Of a stretch of DNA of 64,000 bases, positions 27,001 through 39,737 are shown one piece after another. The notes under the pieces are model-generated. The model saw nothing but the letters and a program-made list of their open reading frames with translations. It searched no databases and was not told where the DNA came from. The stretch lies in the NCBI RefSeq assembly GCF_020882245.1, contig NC_083597.1, positions 27,568,652-27,632,651 of the forward strand. The letters are read 5' to 3'. A program made the translations under genes and the position numbers. The stretch comes from Rhopalosiphum padi. Its lineage: Eukaryota; Arthropoda; Insecta; Hemiptera; Aphididae. How positions within the stretch are numbered: the stretch's first letter is position 1; each line of letters opens with the position of its first letter.

Positions 27001-29838
27001 CATTATTACTACTTCAAAAAGTGATAGCAGACATAAAAATAAAAACGATTGCAAAGTCAGAGATCGGCATGAAAACTTTCTTGATTTTCAATTTTTAGAA
27101 ATTAATTAATGGTATGTAATATGTATGTATGATGTATTTCATTTTCATTTAGTAAGATAGATCTCTGAAACCGGAGTGCGGATTTTGTTATTTGGGGTCT
27201 TGTTAGATTCACATTTTCAGAACTTTATCTTTTATAATTTTTCACTACAGAGCTCAAAAAAAAAAAAAAATTAAAACATATTTTATTTGGCGTTTTTAAG
27301 TTTTTCAGCTTTATAGCTTTGTAGTGAGTTAATCGTAATTTCTGAAAATCTTCACAGCACTTCTCCTAGCTAATATAAATTTAACAGGACTCCAAATAAC
27401 AAAATCCGTTCTCCAGTTTCGAAAATCTACCACGCTAAATGAAAATCCAGCGAAAAATAATTACATATTTATTAAATTAAATAATTTTTTTTTTTTGAAA
27501 ATTTTTAATCTCACATTTTGTATCTACTTGATAATTCCTTTAATGAACTATCAACCAGCTTTTTAACTATAATAGTTTCGGAGAAAAGTTAAAAAATAGA
27601 CATTTTGGGACTGTTCACGCCGACATTTTTGTGGATTCAAATTGTTATACCGCTTGGGTATCATATCGGATCTCTTTAATTAATATTTTATGTTAAAGCT
27701 AGCTAAAAAAAAAAAAAAATGAATGTGAAATTGTTAATATTTTAATGGATATGTAATAGTAAACACTTTTCTTTACATGTTTATTTTTTACGGGAGTGGA
27801 ATAAGTCTTCTTATAATGTATTCTGATTAAATGTAAAATAACTCGGCACAGTTTGTTCAATTTAAAAAAAATTAAATTATCGTATGAATATTTTAGTAAT
27901 TCCAGGTTAAGTTGATTCTTAAACATATATTGACTAGCCATCATTAAATAAATATGTAATATAAAATTAATCATACCGTAGAAACTGTTGTAATTCGCTT
28001 TTTGTTTAAGATTTGACCCTCGGGAAGAATTGCTGATGTTGCTACAAGACAATAAATTTTCGATTGATCCATGGATGAATTAGTTACAGCAGCAGTCACT
28101 TGATCCTAATAAAGTTCATAAATAATGTTTTATTTTTAAAAATTGAAACATGTAACTATTTTTAAATATAATTACGTACCATAGTCGTCATATTTGGATT
28201 TTTGCATTCTATTGGAGCTAAACCATATTTATGACCATCTGAATCACATTCGTTTAAGAGTGAAAAATCAATTATATAAATATCCAACACTTTATTTGTT
28301 ATTGAAAAATCAAAATCTTGAAGAACATAATTGGAATATAAAAAATAATTTATATACAAAATAAATATATAGAGAATAAAAATAACTTATTGTCATTATA
28401 AGTAGCAATATTGATATTACTATATTAGATATAGTTTACTTACACTCAGATATTGAAAAGTTTTTATAGGTCGATGAATCTACTTCTAAACCGAATTTTA
28501 GATCACGTTTTACTGATTGTTTGACTTTGGTGACAAAAGTAGAAATTTTTTTGGGATAATCTGCATAGCCATCCTTAAAAATTTACCATTTAATCAAAAT
28601 AAGTGTTAGTTTTATGTAATATATTCATATTTAAAAAAAAGTATTTATTTAACGCTGAATAAATTTTATTTTTAACAATGAGTTACAATGATATGAGTTA
28701 GTGTCACAGGACATGGCCTATCATTTATCATTACTTGATATTAGTGACTAGAGAATTATATTATTGCAGTAATGCAAAACCAGGTTATGTTCTTAAAGAA
28801 TTATTTTAAAATACTTATTAAGATAAGCTAGAAATATTATTAAATATTTTCTGAAGGTATAATATTCTTATAAAAGAGCTGATCAGAAAATTGATGAAAA
28901 ATGTCAGTTCTGTTTACGGTTATTTTAAACGAACTATTTTATAACTAAAACTTTTAAAATACAAGTTAATAAAAAAATGTTATTGAATTCTAAAACGACT
29001 AAATTTCATTGAATATCATCATTGAACTTTATTTTATCAGTCATATAACATATTTTATAATGGTAGATATATCTTAACGACCTCCAAGAAACACCAACTA
29101 AACATGACATATTTGACAAATTACAACAATGTATGGACATCCACAACTCAGTTATAAACAGAATAAAGTTCCAAACCTTACCATTATGGAAATGGGAACT
29201 AAAATTAAATACTGAACTTCTAAACTTTAATAAATACGAAAGAAAAACCGGAAATAATTACCTCTCAATTTAAAAATATGATTCAAAACACATTCCCTAA
29301 CTTCACCAAAATATATATGGATGTATCCAAATCTGAGCATAGAGTTTGTTTTGCTATAGTTAAATATACTAAAATCAATTTGACTATAATAACATGGGCG
29401 GTATTCTAGTAATTGAAAATCTAAGCATTTTTACATCTATAAAAGTTGATGATACAAAAAAATATCATATATAATTATTATATTAGAACTTTAAAAGTTT
29501 AAAACTATGATTTAATTAAATTATTTTCTATTTTACTTACATAAATGGTATCCATATTAATGAAAATACCACTAATATTGAATGCATTTAAAAAAGTGAC
29601 TAATGGATCTATTGTTTCTGACTGATAATTTGTAGAACTCTCGTCTGCTTCAAATATTGAGGGCCAATTATCAGTATATTGGAACCCAATGCGCGTGTAA
29701 ACAATTTTGTTAAGTTTAGTCAAGCTCTTTACGACACCTTTAATCATCAAAATTGTAATATAATAAGATACAGTATGTTTATAATATTTAGTATGAATTG
29801 ATATTTATAAATTACGGTTTTATATATTTTTGACATTT

Positions 29839-29876
<38 letters not shown>

Positions 29877-31748
29877 AAACTACTGTACTCGTGTTTAGTT
29901 TACGTCACTTCTAACCATCAGTATCACTTCCATAGTTTTGTTAAATTAATATTTCAATGGTTCACCAACAGTTTTGATACAGAAAATAATGGCCAAGATT
30001 ATTATTCATTTGTTTTTTTTTTTTTTTTTTAATATATTTTAATATTTTCTTTAGTCATTGTCTATTTTAAAAAACAAGTTTTGATAAATATTGACAAATA
30101 AACATCAAATAATGAATTATTAATTTATTATTGCTAACATTAATGCTTGAGTTATCATGAAATAAATTACTAGATGTATCTCATAATAGTCATACATATG
30201 AATAATCGTTTGTAATACACTCATCTATTCGTCATAATTTGATGTTTAATTTATGGCACAATATTTAAGAACAGTATTTAGGTTTTAGATTATAAAAATA
30301 TTCACATACGTTTTCGTTTAAGTATGTTGAAAATAATGTTATAAAATACTCTTAATGTTTTTTAAATAAATATGTCACAACGAAATGTCTTCGAATGTTT
30401 GTTATTTGCTAGTTTATTTTTGTTTTGTTTTTATAAATAATGGACTTTAATAAACAGATTGTTTCATATGTATAACAATTGAAAAGTATTGCAAACAGAA
30501 AATACAAGAAAACAGTGAGACAGTGAGACCTATACTATAAACATATTATGTTCGTGTATTTAAGTTGTTTATAATTACCTTTATCTGATTCCATGAAATG
30601 GGAATTAGTGCCATCATCACGGTCAAAAGCATAATTACCTACAGTAAATATACCACAATCTTCTGGCAAAGTGGATACATTGAATTTAAAAGTACTTAAC
30701 CAGATTCTTCCAGTTATTATGCAAATTATTTCGCTTGGGCAATCATCTTAAAAATAAATATTTAATAAATCCATTAAATCATAAAGTGAAAAAAATATTA
30801 TTTTTAATATTTAAAAAAGGAGCAAGTTGTCTTTAACTACTCTGCTGTGTAGTAGCTGTCAGATGTATCTCATCATTGTTTAGGTAAATGTTATCGAAGT
30901 GTTAAATTGTAATTCAAAGATAAATAATTCTATACGAAAAATGATTTTGAGTGGAGTCGGTCAATCAGCTTATTTCACCAAGTATATTTTATATTATATT
31001 TATATTGTTTTTATCAATTTTAAATTAATAGCTTAAAATCAATTTAAATATTTTGATAATGTCGTTAAGGATTATAAAATATAATCATATACATATAAGT
31101 TTCAAATATCAATATTTTTGAATTACAACAAAATGTCTATCTAAAATTGCTATTCTCCGTTTAAATATCTATGAAAAATCAGTGCAGATGTACCATCAAC
31201 TTTTTTTTATTCCAATATAAAAAAACTTATAAGTAGCCTTTTTTTAAGATTTTTGAGCGAGAATACGTTTTTGAGAGACATTAAACTAAACTAAATTTCA
31301 GATGTCTATAAATAACATAGTTTTTGAATTATGACAAAATATTAATATTGATTTTGTTTAAAATCAGTTTTGCGTAAGAACTCCAGTTTTGATCAAATTG
31401 TTATACTAAATTAATGAAATTACTAAAAATTGTTTATTTTTAACCCTATGTAACAACAAGATGCAATTTTGTATTAGAAAAGTCATCGAAGTCGAAGATC
31501 GAAGCTTTTTTACTGCTTCAAAATATAGCGAACAGATACATAAAATATCACACATCATTGTAAAATCAATTCATAGTTACTCCGCTTAAACTATATTATA
31601 ACCATTTACCTAACTTATTTAATAATTTAGTAAGTTTTAATACAATTAATAATATTGCAATTCTAATAAAAAAAACTATTTATTTACCTTGTGTATTCGA
31701 TGGAAGATACAATGATATACTCAAAACTAGTAATAATATAATTTTCAT
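24057..31748 (-). CDS. Gene C: secreted GH18 chitinase-like protein, 8 exons, 357 aa
   Basis: Exons (minus): 31688-31748, 30579-30746, 29541-29737, 28444-28573, 28180-28316, 27977-28105, 25886-25963 and 24057-24230. Lengths and phases equal those of A and B, and the frame is open throughout. Exon 3 gives the same residues as B (GVVKSLTKLNK... ISGIFINMDTIY), whereas exon 8 has its own changes (IVILQLDTDDYDDTCGCG). The GH18-like landmarks are all present, but the catalytic DxxDxDxE motif is not. Intron 6 has lost about 160 bp close to exon 6 relative to A and B, and its fold-back element lacks part of the left arm. Intron 7 holds the fullest copy of a TIR element (25167-25616). It is the last member of the recent three-unit array; upstream sequence stops matching the other units near 32147. 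Confidence 0.8.
25167..25616. mobile_element. TIR element, full-length form (unit 3, intron 7)
   Basis: Left end tcaaaatatccccgacaaa and right end tttgtcggggatattttga are inverted copies, followed inward by further inverted matches (atatccctaaaccaaaatatccc against gggatattttgtttttgggatac). There is no coding sequence inside, so it is a non-autonomous element. Shorter derivatives occupy the same site in units 1 and 2. Confidence 0.65.
27143..27444. repeat. Fold-back element in intron 6 of gene C, left arm shortened
   Basis: Same position as in A and B. The ggctaggagaagtg part of the left arm is deleted (tagattcacattttcagaac), so the hairpin is shorter here. Confidence 0.75.
29081..29365 (+). 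mobile_element. Non-LTR retrotransposon fragment, start of RNase H region (intron 3 of gene C)
   Basis: Same fragment as at 7045-7330, almost base for base, at the same intron position. Confidence 0.55.
29842..29874 (+). repeat. (AC)n microsatellite in intron 2 of gene C
   Basis: About 15 AC repeats at the site equivalent to 19140-19180. Confidence 0.9.
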
Positions 31749-32147
31749 TTTAACAATTAAATAAAATTTTCGAGATATTGTTTCTACTTAAAGTTGTAAT
31801 AATCAATTACTCTTGTGAAATTATATTTTATTGTAAAAACAATTTTAAATGATGTATTTACTTTTATTTATTAATTATTAATCGTTATTAATAAAACAAA
31901 TAATTTGAACATTTGTGTTTATGCGTGTTTTTAAAAAAAAATGTTTTTATTTATTTAATTTTGTGTATGTTACATTTTTGAATAGTAAAAATGCTTAAAA
32001 ATGTTGTTATAGAAAAGTAGGAATCTAGTTAGTATAGTTAGTATTGTTGAAGGGGAGGGAGTCAAAAGTGAAAAATACTAAGTACGCTTTTTAATAAATA
32101 TGAATTATGGAATAATTTTGATGAAAATCAGTTTTCGACAAAATCGT

Positions 32148-33733
32148 TTTTGTTATTTTGTTATGATTAATAAATTATTCTCATTAAATGTTAATACTAG
32201 AATTTCTTATACATATCTATTATATTTTTTAAAATATTTTGTATCTTTATAAGTTATTTAAAAAAATTCTATTGTTACTTAAATTATCGTTTTTTTCTCA
32301 ATGAATTGTTTAAAATGTTTATGCTGAATTTAAGATGTTTATATGTATTTAAAAATAAAATTTAAGACTATGTAGAAAAACTTGAAAACTTAAAATAATA
32401 TTCCACATAAATTGTTCTAATAGAAGTTTAAGAATATTATTATTTTTTATTAAGTAATTTCACTAATCTACAACCTATACTGTTTTGTACAACGATTAGG
32501 TTTGATAAATGACAATAAATAATAAATAACAATGAGTTTTAGGTTTAGGGAAAGATATTTAAAAACATGGGTGTATGTAATTTGCATCAAAAATAACCTA
32601 AAGAAAAAAATATATAATATGTAATTTGCACCACTTTTTCAGGTTATAGTTTGCGACACATAGAACTAAATAAAAAGGCATTATATATCTGCGCTATCGT
32701 GTACCTTCAAAAATTGTAATTTGCGCCACTTTTAAATAATTAAACAATTTCTTTTTTACAGGTTAACATATTGTATTTTTAATCTTTGATCAATCAAGTT
32801 CATTTTAATAGTACCTATATATTTATAAACAATAATATGACAAATTATAATAAAATATAAATAAATTATTATAAAATTAAATAATATTTCAATTTTTAAT
32901 ATGTATGCAGTTGAGTAGGCCATCTTGATTGTTTGTCCTTAGAATAACAACAATTTAAGCGAAAATAAAGTGTTAAAGCTTTAATGTTTTGTTATTGGGA
33001 AGATTGATGAATCTATTGATTTTACAATGTTATGTTTAAATTTTTTATATCTTAAGACACGTTTTATAGTATTAATTAGAAAACATTTGCTGATCTTCAA
33101 TTTCGAAGGATGTTTATGTTTAAATTTTTCATAGTAAAAAAATATATTCACATGTGTTAATAAATTAAAATTTGTTGAATAATTTTTCATATTATCCAAC
33201 AAATCATAATAAATACACAATCATATTATGTACCTTAATGATTTTAAATAAATCGAATTCTCGATGTAGCTGTGCTTGTTGTTACCCCTTGAAATTTGCA
33301 TTGCAGTATTCAGTATTTACATTTAAATGTAAACGCATAATAATAAATAATAACACTACTGTTTAAATATAATTTACAATAAATATTATATATAATTTAT
33401 TATAATTTATAATAATTATCAAACAATATTAAATAATACATTTAAAATATCGAACATTTTTTACTTAAATTTAAAAATATTTATTAATGTATTATGTTGT
33501 TATAATTTATACTTATGAATTATGACTTGATATGTTATTTAGTAGGTACCAATGTATATTTACATTGGTTTGAACGGATTTATAAAAAAAATTCTATATC
33601 GTATGTTTACAGTTCATGTAAGTTTCGTTGAATAAACATATTTTTTTTTTAAATTTCTTTTGCTATATGCAGGTACTTATAAATAGATATTAATTTTGTT
33701 TTTTTAATCAAGATTTATTTTTATTTTTCACAG
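32148..33733. other. Spacer between unit 3 and the D region
   Basis: AT-rich. Contains a repeated short phrase 'gtaatttgc(a/g)ccacttttt' (about 32625 and 32718) that may be part of a degraded repeat. No exon of the cluster was found. Confidence 0.5.
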
Positions 33734-33781
33734 AACAGCTTCATGAAATTCTAAAGTCTTATGTACGAAGTAGAAAAAATG
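33734..33781 (+). CDS. Candidate internal exon of an unrecognised plus-strand gene
   Basis: 48 bp flanked by a strong acceptor (tttatttttcacag) and a near-consensus donor (gtgagt). With a 2 nt lead-in it reads QLHEILKSYVRSRKN plus one base, so it is a symmetric phase-1 exon. No family is recognised. It joins in frame to the exon at 41165 to give ...SRKN-A-QQAEQTK.... Transcript data would settle it; chance occurrence in AT-rich DNA is possible but the composition is unlike the surroundings. Confidence 0.45.
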
Positions 33782-33878
33782 GTGAGTTACTTAAATTTCA
33801 TTTTTGAAGAATTAAATCCAAATAGAATATATTTCATAACCTGAGAAAACAGTGAATTTGGTTAACTTTAACAATATA

Positions 33879-34308
33879 CAGTGAAAACTCTTTATAACGA
33901 AACTCTTTACAACGAAAAACTCTATATAACGTAAACATTACATAATAATGGTTGGTTTGCTTTACAACCCATTAGTCAATTCATTCTTTATAACGTATAG
34001 TCACTCTCAATAATGAAACAATATTTTATATTTCATAACACAATTTAACTGTTAAGTATTATAAATTAATAATTATAAAAATAATCGGCAAAAATGCCGA
34101 AATTTCCAAGAACGATTAAAATTGTTCATTATCTACTTATAATATCGTAATAATACCATTATTATCGATATTGAATATATTAATTTTATTATTGACGTAA
34201 TTTCTAACAAAAATTTTGTTTTTTTTTAAACCCTCTTTATTACGAAAACTCTCTTTAACGAAAGAAATCTCTTGGTCCTTTCAGATTCGTTATAAAGAGT
34301 TATCACTG
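33879..34308. mobile_element. Tc1/mariner-like MITE (430 bp)
   Basis: Ends cagtgaaaactctttataa and ttataaagagttatcactg are inverted copies, flanked on both sides by TA. The TIR motif ctctttataacgaaa is repeated several times just inside each end. No transposase reading frame remains. Confidence 0.75.
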
Positions 34309-34310
34309 TA

Positions 34311-35338
34311 TTAGTATAATATCATATTTGTTATAATATTCCGTTAAATTATTCTGTTTACCATTATATTTGTGGTCTATAAGCTGTTGAGAATATATTT
34401 TTTATATGAAATTACTAAGTTTTTGACTAAATTATATGTACAACTAGTATATTCCTCTATTGAATAATCTTCTAAGATCGCTCCGTAACACAATATGGTG
34501 TTACAATAAGAAGTTGTGCATGACATTCTCAAAATATATGTTCAATTTAATTTATGAATACAAATAAATAAAAGTGATCTAGAATTTTAGTTCATTCATT
34601 AAATTTTCCAATGATATTCTAAATGAAAAAGAGATGCAATGATTTAAATTTGTTTATAAAGACTCAACTTATTTTTTCTCAATTTTTGAGACAAACTATT
34701 TAAATGTATCATGCGTTGTCTTAAATAGTGGTATAGTACATTAAAATTAGTAAAATTATATTATATATCTAAGCGACTCACTTAGTGCTCTCCTGGCACT
34801 TGAATGTCTGTTCCCGAGAAAATAAATTAATCAAAAAAATATAAAATAAATTAAAATTAACCAAAAAGAATACCTATATAATTAATGTGGATATATATGT
34901 TATATTTAACGTTATGTGGATTTTGAATACTAAACAGGTAAAAATGCCCAAACGTGCTGCACCAGTTTTTTTAACATGTATAATGGTTTATGTATTCTCT
35001 TTAGTAATCCGTAGATACACTTTTAATTTTTTTACTTGACTTCTCAGGCATAGTTTCTTAAATAAAAGATAATTATGTAGATAAAATATATACTAGATAA
35101 TTTAAAATATAAGTTATATTGTTTTTAACAAATTTGAAATAACCTAATGCAATACAAAATTATATTAAAAGAAATACATACTAGATAAAATAGCTGTAAG
35201 TTATTATACATTTTAATGAACTAAACATATTATATTTATGAATATAATATAATGTTAAATAGTCAACTACTTGAAATAACTATGTAAAGTGAAATTAAAA
35301 AGTTTTTTTTTTTTAAATCAAATTTTCAATTAAATTGG
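34311..35338. other. Spacer downstream of pseudogene D
   Basis: AT-rich sequence. Nothing recognisable as a gene, RNA or complete element. Confidence 0.5.
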
Positions 35339-37496
35339 TTAATTTTGATCTAGTTTAGGACAGGTATTTAATATCCATCCAATAAAAATTATGTTTGTTA
35401 ATGAAAATTCTCTATAATATTTACATTTGAATTCAAAATTATCAGAATCCAACCCATCTAAAAATATTCCACTGAATGATTGTTTTACGTAAGCTCCTTA
35501 AAAGAAACAATAAAATAATATTAATAATAATTGTATAACAATAGTCAACCATTACCTTCTAGTTTCTATTATGTAGATATGTGAATAAAACCCTATCATA
35601 AATTTAGAAATTAATTTGCATTGTAATGTATCTATATTTTAATTTTAAAATATCTTAAAATACTTTTAATCTTGAGTAATTGTAAATTGGGAAATACGAA
35701 ATACAATTCCGGATGCATATTATCTAGCCAAGAATTGTTATTGTTTATAATATTACTATATACGATTTTAATATATTTGTTTGATCACATAAAAGTTTTA
35801 TAAAGTTCACACACTATTGAGATGAATTAGCTAGATCGTTAATGTGTATTACTATAATCAAAGTGAAATAGTGATTTTTAATCATTTGTATCGAAGCATG
35901 AGTTTTTAATTATACATTAATGAACTAGTAACAGCACATCCTATGCGCAAAAAGATTCCCAGAGATGTTATATATAGCAGTTATTTTCTATAATTACAAG
36001 TAACTTGTTTCTGAAAAATAAATGTGTCGATAATGTTTTCTTTTTTAAGTTATAAAATGATAATACGTATTTTTAAGAATAGTTACGTACTATAGTCGTC
36101 ATATTTGGACTAATAAGATATTAGAATTTGTATTGCTTCTTCTTGCGTTTAAATATGCCAAATCAGTGACATCAAGATCTAAAATTTAATTTTTCAATTT
36201 ATAAATAATTTAAAAAATAATAAATAAATAATATATTTATATTTTATTTATGCGTATATTATTTGCAAAATTTTCATAGTTCGATCTGTATAATATATTT
36301 ATTTTTTAATCGATGAGGCAAAGTCACTTGGCCAAACATTCTATTTCATTCTAAAAATAAATTTTTCATTATTAATAAGAACTAACTATCGAGCTCCAGT
36401 TTATATCTTCGTATATTATCACCCCGTGCATAAGTAGACAGTTTTCTTAGCTTCTATCAAGCTTCTTATTAAATCTTTAATTATTAGAATATTATAATAA
36501 ATAAATTACAGTAGGTATTAATGTATTTTATGCATTACTGTATTAGATAACTTACTATTGACATTTATTTTTATTGGTAATAATTTATTGATACTATATA
36601 TTTATATTATATGTAAGATTAGAATTATATACCTAATCATTAAACATCATTAAATGGTAGTTTTTAGTTATAAGTAAGTAATAACTAATAAGTAACAACA
36701 TATTGCTTAATATCCATTTTAACTGTAAGCATGCCTGGTGAGCATCATCTGGTTATTATCAAATATTTTCGAATTGTTAATATATTATAGCTTAGGGATG
36801 GATTTTATCATACATACATACTGTTACTGGAATTTTTATCTGATTAAAAATATGTATGATTAAAATAATTCTTATTGAAATAAACCATTTTTTTTTTACA
36901 TATTTTTACATACTTGGATATAAATATATATTTTTATATGTTTGGTAAATAAGTACATATTTTGGTAATTTTTAATTTATTCCAATTTTCAACAACGACA
37001 AAATTATTCTACCATATATAAATCAGTCTTCGATGAAAAATGTTAATTTAAAAAATAATTTAACTTACATTGCTGCAGTTTTTTGTTTTTCTTTTGTTCA
37101 TATATTTTAACATGAGGAAATCCGAAACATGATTACACAAGGTCACATAAACAATTTAGCTAAAACAAAATGTATACACTTATGTTGTATCGGGTAAAAA
37201 TCATAGACTAAAAATATGAAATAGGTTAGATACACCAAAAACTTTATTTGAAAAACAATTTCAAAAATTTTTTAATTTGCGCAGTATAGGGTTTTAATAT
37301 GAAATCGCACACATTACATCAGTCGATGTACGCTTCTTTAGTCAGTACAAAAACGTGTTGCAATAAAATCGTCACAAATTTATATTTTTAAATCTCAGAA
37401 AATTTATATTATTTCATCAATTAAATGAGCGATAAATTTATACCTACTTATTTTATATTTGCTAAGTTTTATTTAAAAAAAAAAAATATTTGCAAT

Positions 37497-37501
<5 letters not shown>

Positions 37502-37533
<32 letters not shown>
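37502..37533 (+). repeat. (TA)n microsatellite
   Basis: About 16 TA repeats in intron 2 of pseudogene D. Similar TA tracts occur at 38456-38480 (inside the LTR) and 46004-46025. Confidence 0.9.
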
Positions 37534-37534
<1 letters not shown>

Positions 37535-37918
37535 TTACATATTTCAGTAATACATATTTTGGTTTTTTATTACATTCAAATCCGTCCTATAATTATATCT
37601 AACTATCAGCCGATATACACCATTAGTTTTTTATGTTTTTAGAATTTTTTATTTTGATAATTTATTTTAAAAATTTTAATTTTTGAAACTACTTTATACT
37701 TTGAATTATTAATTTTGATTTTTCTACATTATGGCTAATTATTTTAAGTTTTTTTTTATTCTTGGTAGAGCATCAAGTCATTAACAAATGGAAATTGTGT
37801 GATATATAGCACGAATGTTTATAATTACTTTTATCTCTTTTCATAATATGAGTATTTGTACCATTACCAAAAGTAAAATTACCCATTTTAAAAATAGATC
37901 ACAACGGTTTAGTACTTT

Positions 37919-38766
37919 TGTTCGGACTTCGTCAACCTGTGCTCGCGTTGTCCAGTCCCACTGCCCCAGGTTGGTATACTACCTAAGAGACGCTCCTCTT
38001 CACCCCGGTCACCGATACGCAGTTCGCAACGGTCGCGATGTTTTCGACGGCGCGTATGTTGGGCGGCTATCTACTAGTAGGTATTGTTTTTTCCGTTCGC
38101 AACAGTCCTTTTACGACACCATTTTGTTTTGTATCTAATGCATCGATCCGTGCAAACGTTTTTATTTTGGAAGATCATCCATATTCCAGTCATCTGTCTC
38201 ATTGACGATTGACAGCAAAGCTCCAACAGTTCGCAGTTCGCAGCAGTATTAGTGTGAATAACAAATATTATATTTGTTCGCATCGTCCAGCTCGGACCTA
38301 AACCTCATGGTTTACAAGCTCCAGCTCAAGTCGGATCTACCAGCTCAAGTTTGCAGTTCAGCATCCCGGCTCCCCTTATTTTGTTGTGTACTGAGCAGCC
38401 GTCTCGTTCCCCTTTGTTATTTTATTTGTTTTATATATAATATTTATAAATGGATATATATATATATATATATATATATGATATTATTAATTGTGTTATA
38501 TGTACTCTGGTATGGGACAGAGTATTTAATATATTATAATTTATTTGATATTTTATTATTTTATATTAATTAATCTTGAGACTAATCGTCTCAGCTAATA
38601 TTTCTATAGTTTTCTTTTGATATAACCTTCAATAAAGATTTATTGTATTTTATTATTAATTTTCATCTTGTATAATATAATATATTTATATTAGCTCCAT
38701 TGTATCTAGTTCAGGGTGTGCGAGTTCTAGGCGTTAACCGCAGAGTCAGGAGCTCCTGTGCGAACA
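37919..38766. mobile_element. Solo LTR of a retrotransposon inside exon 2 of pseudogene D
   Basis: 848 bp beginning TGTTCGGAC and ending GTGCGAACA (TG..CA ends with a 6 bp inverted repeat TGTTCG/CGAACA). It is flanked by a perfect 5 bp target duplication ACTTT at 37914-37918 and 38767-38771. It is far more GC-rich than its surroundings in its first 400 bp, and has TATA-like (tatataat) and AATAAA motifs in its second half, as LTRs do. No internal gag-pol is present, so recombination between two LTRs is the likely origin. The ORFs seen in it are accidental. Confidence 0.85.
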
Positions 38767-39454
38767 ACTTTGTTTACATTGAATTCATAAGTACTTGTCC
38801 AGATTTTTCTAATTATATCACAAATTACCTGATTTTCTCTACCAACTTAAACATATATTTAAATATTTAATGGAATGATATAGCAAATACATCAATTTTA
38901 GTTTTATTATTAAAAAAAACTCAAATAGAGATAAGTAAAGATATTCTTACACATTAAAATTTAATACTTAAGTATAATATTAATATTATTGATACTATTT
39001 TATCCATTTGATTAATTTAATACTTTCAATTTAATTACTAATAAAATTAAAATTATATATTCTTTTTAAAACACAATTTAATTAATTTATGCAGTATATT
39101 CGATGGATAATATATAAAATTATACTTAAATCAAGCTATAATGTTATTTTAATTTTAATTATTACATGAAATTTATGAGATATTGTATCTCATTTAAGTG
39201 ATAGCAACTATTTACTGTTATGGAATTTAATTACAATTACAAATATTTGTATATTTTGAGTCATTTAATATACTATGCGACACATTGAACTTATTCTACA
39301 CACTAGTTGAGAAACACTGGTTTAATTAATAATGATGATCAATACAAAAAATTAGAACATTCACGATGTAAATGGGTTTAAAAAAATATTATAGATTAAA
39401 TAGTATGAATGCTAATTGCACATGAGTAAATAATTAATAGTATTATATGATATA

Positions 39455-39737
39455 CAGAGTGATTCTTTTATCACGAACCACTCATTATTTCAAAAAGTAT
39501 TTATATTTTTCTGAGTATTTTGATACATAAAAATCGAATTTAGGGCAAGTAGTTTATGAGTTATATCATAACATATATATTTAAAGTTTTATCAAGCGGA
39601 GTACCTAGTGGACAAACATTTTGCGGGGTTACCCCGTACCACTCCACTCCACGCATCAAAAATATGTGAAAAAATATTTTCAAAAACATGAATACTTTTT
39701 GAAATAATAAGTGGTTCATGATAAAATAATCACCCTG
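39455..39737. mobile_element. MITE with ~47 bp terminal inverted repeats
   Basis: Left end cagagtgattcttttatcac... to caaaaagtatt; right end aatactttttga... to aataatcaccctg. Only about five mismatches separate the two arms over 47 bp. The middle contains a GC-rich ggggttaccccgt palindrome. A target duplication could not be defined with confidence. Confidence 0.75.

Larger units (their letters stand above)
21781..32147. repeat. Tandem unit 3 (contains gene C)
   Basis: Third copy. The left end starts at aactgaaattagaggttg (same as 11708). The right end keeps the tail seen at 10736-10963 (tatgcgtg.. to caaaatcg near 32147) but lacks the part equivalent to about 9880-10735, including the MITE. 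Intron 6 is more diverged from units 1 and 2 than its exons 3-6 are from unit 2. Confidence 0.8.
35339..39150 (-). pseudogene. Gene D: broken GH18 chitinase-like copy, exon 2 split by a solo LTR
   Basis: Remnants of all eight exons can be found in order on the minus strand, approximately: exon 1 39085-39150, exon 2 38772-38850 plus 37815-37918, exon 3 36400-36480, exon 4 36305-36350, exon 5 36090-36200, exon 6 35890-35960, exon 7 35775-35850, exon 8 35339-35496. Damage: the start ATG is ATA; the exon 1 donor is lost; exon 2 is interrupted by an 848 bp LTR and also has a frameshift near CD..IFKMGNF; exon 3 reaches stops after KKTVYLCTG; exon 7 begins with TAA; and the exon 8 acceptor AG has mutated, leaving an AG one base inside the exon. 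Exon 8 still reads openly (SFSGIFLDGLDSDNF...) to a normal TAA. Its closest look is to E, F and G rather than A, B and C. No functional product is expected. Confidence 0.8.

Noticed and set aside
37815..38573. ORFs at 37815-38138, 38074-38283 and 38274-38573
   Set aside because: They fall wholly or mostly within the solo LTR and show no protein family resemblance.
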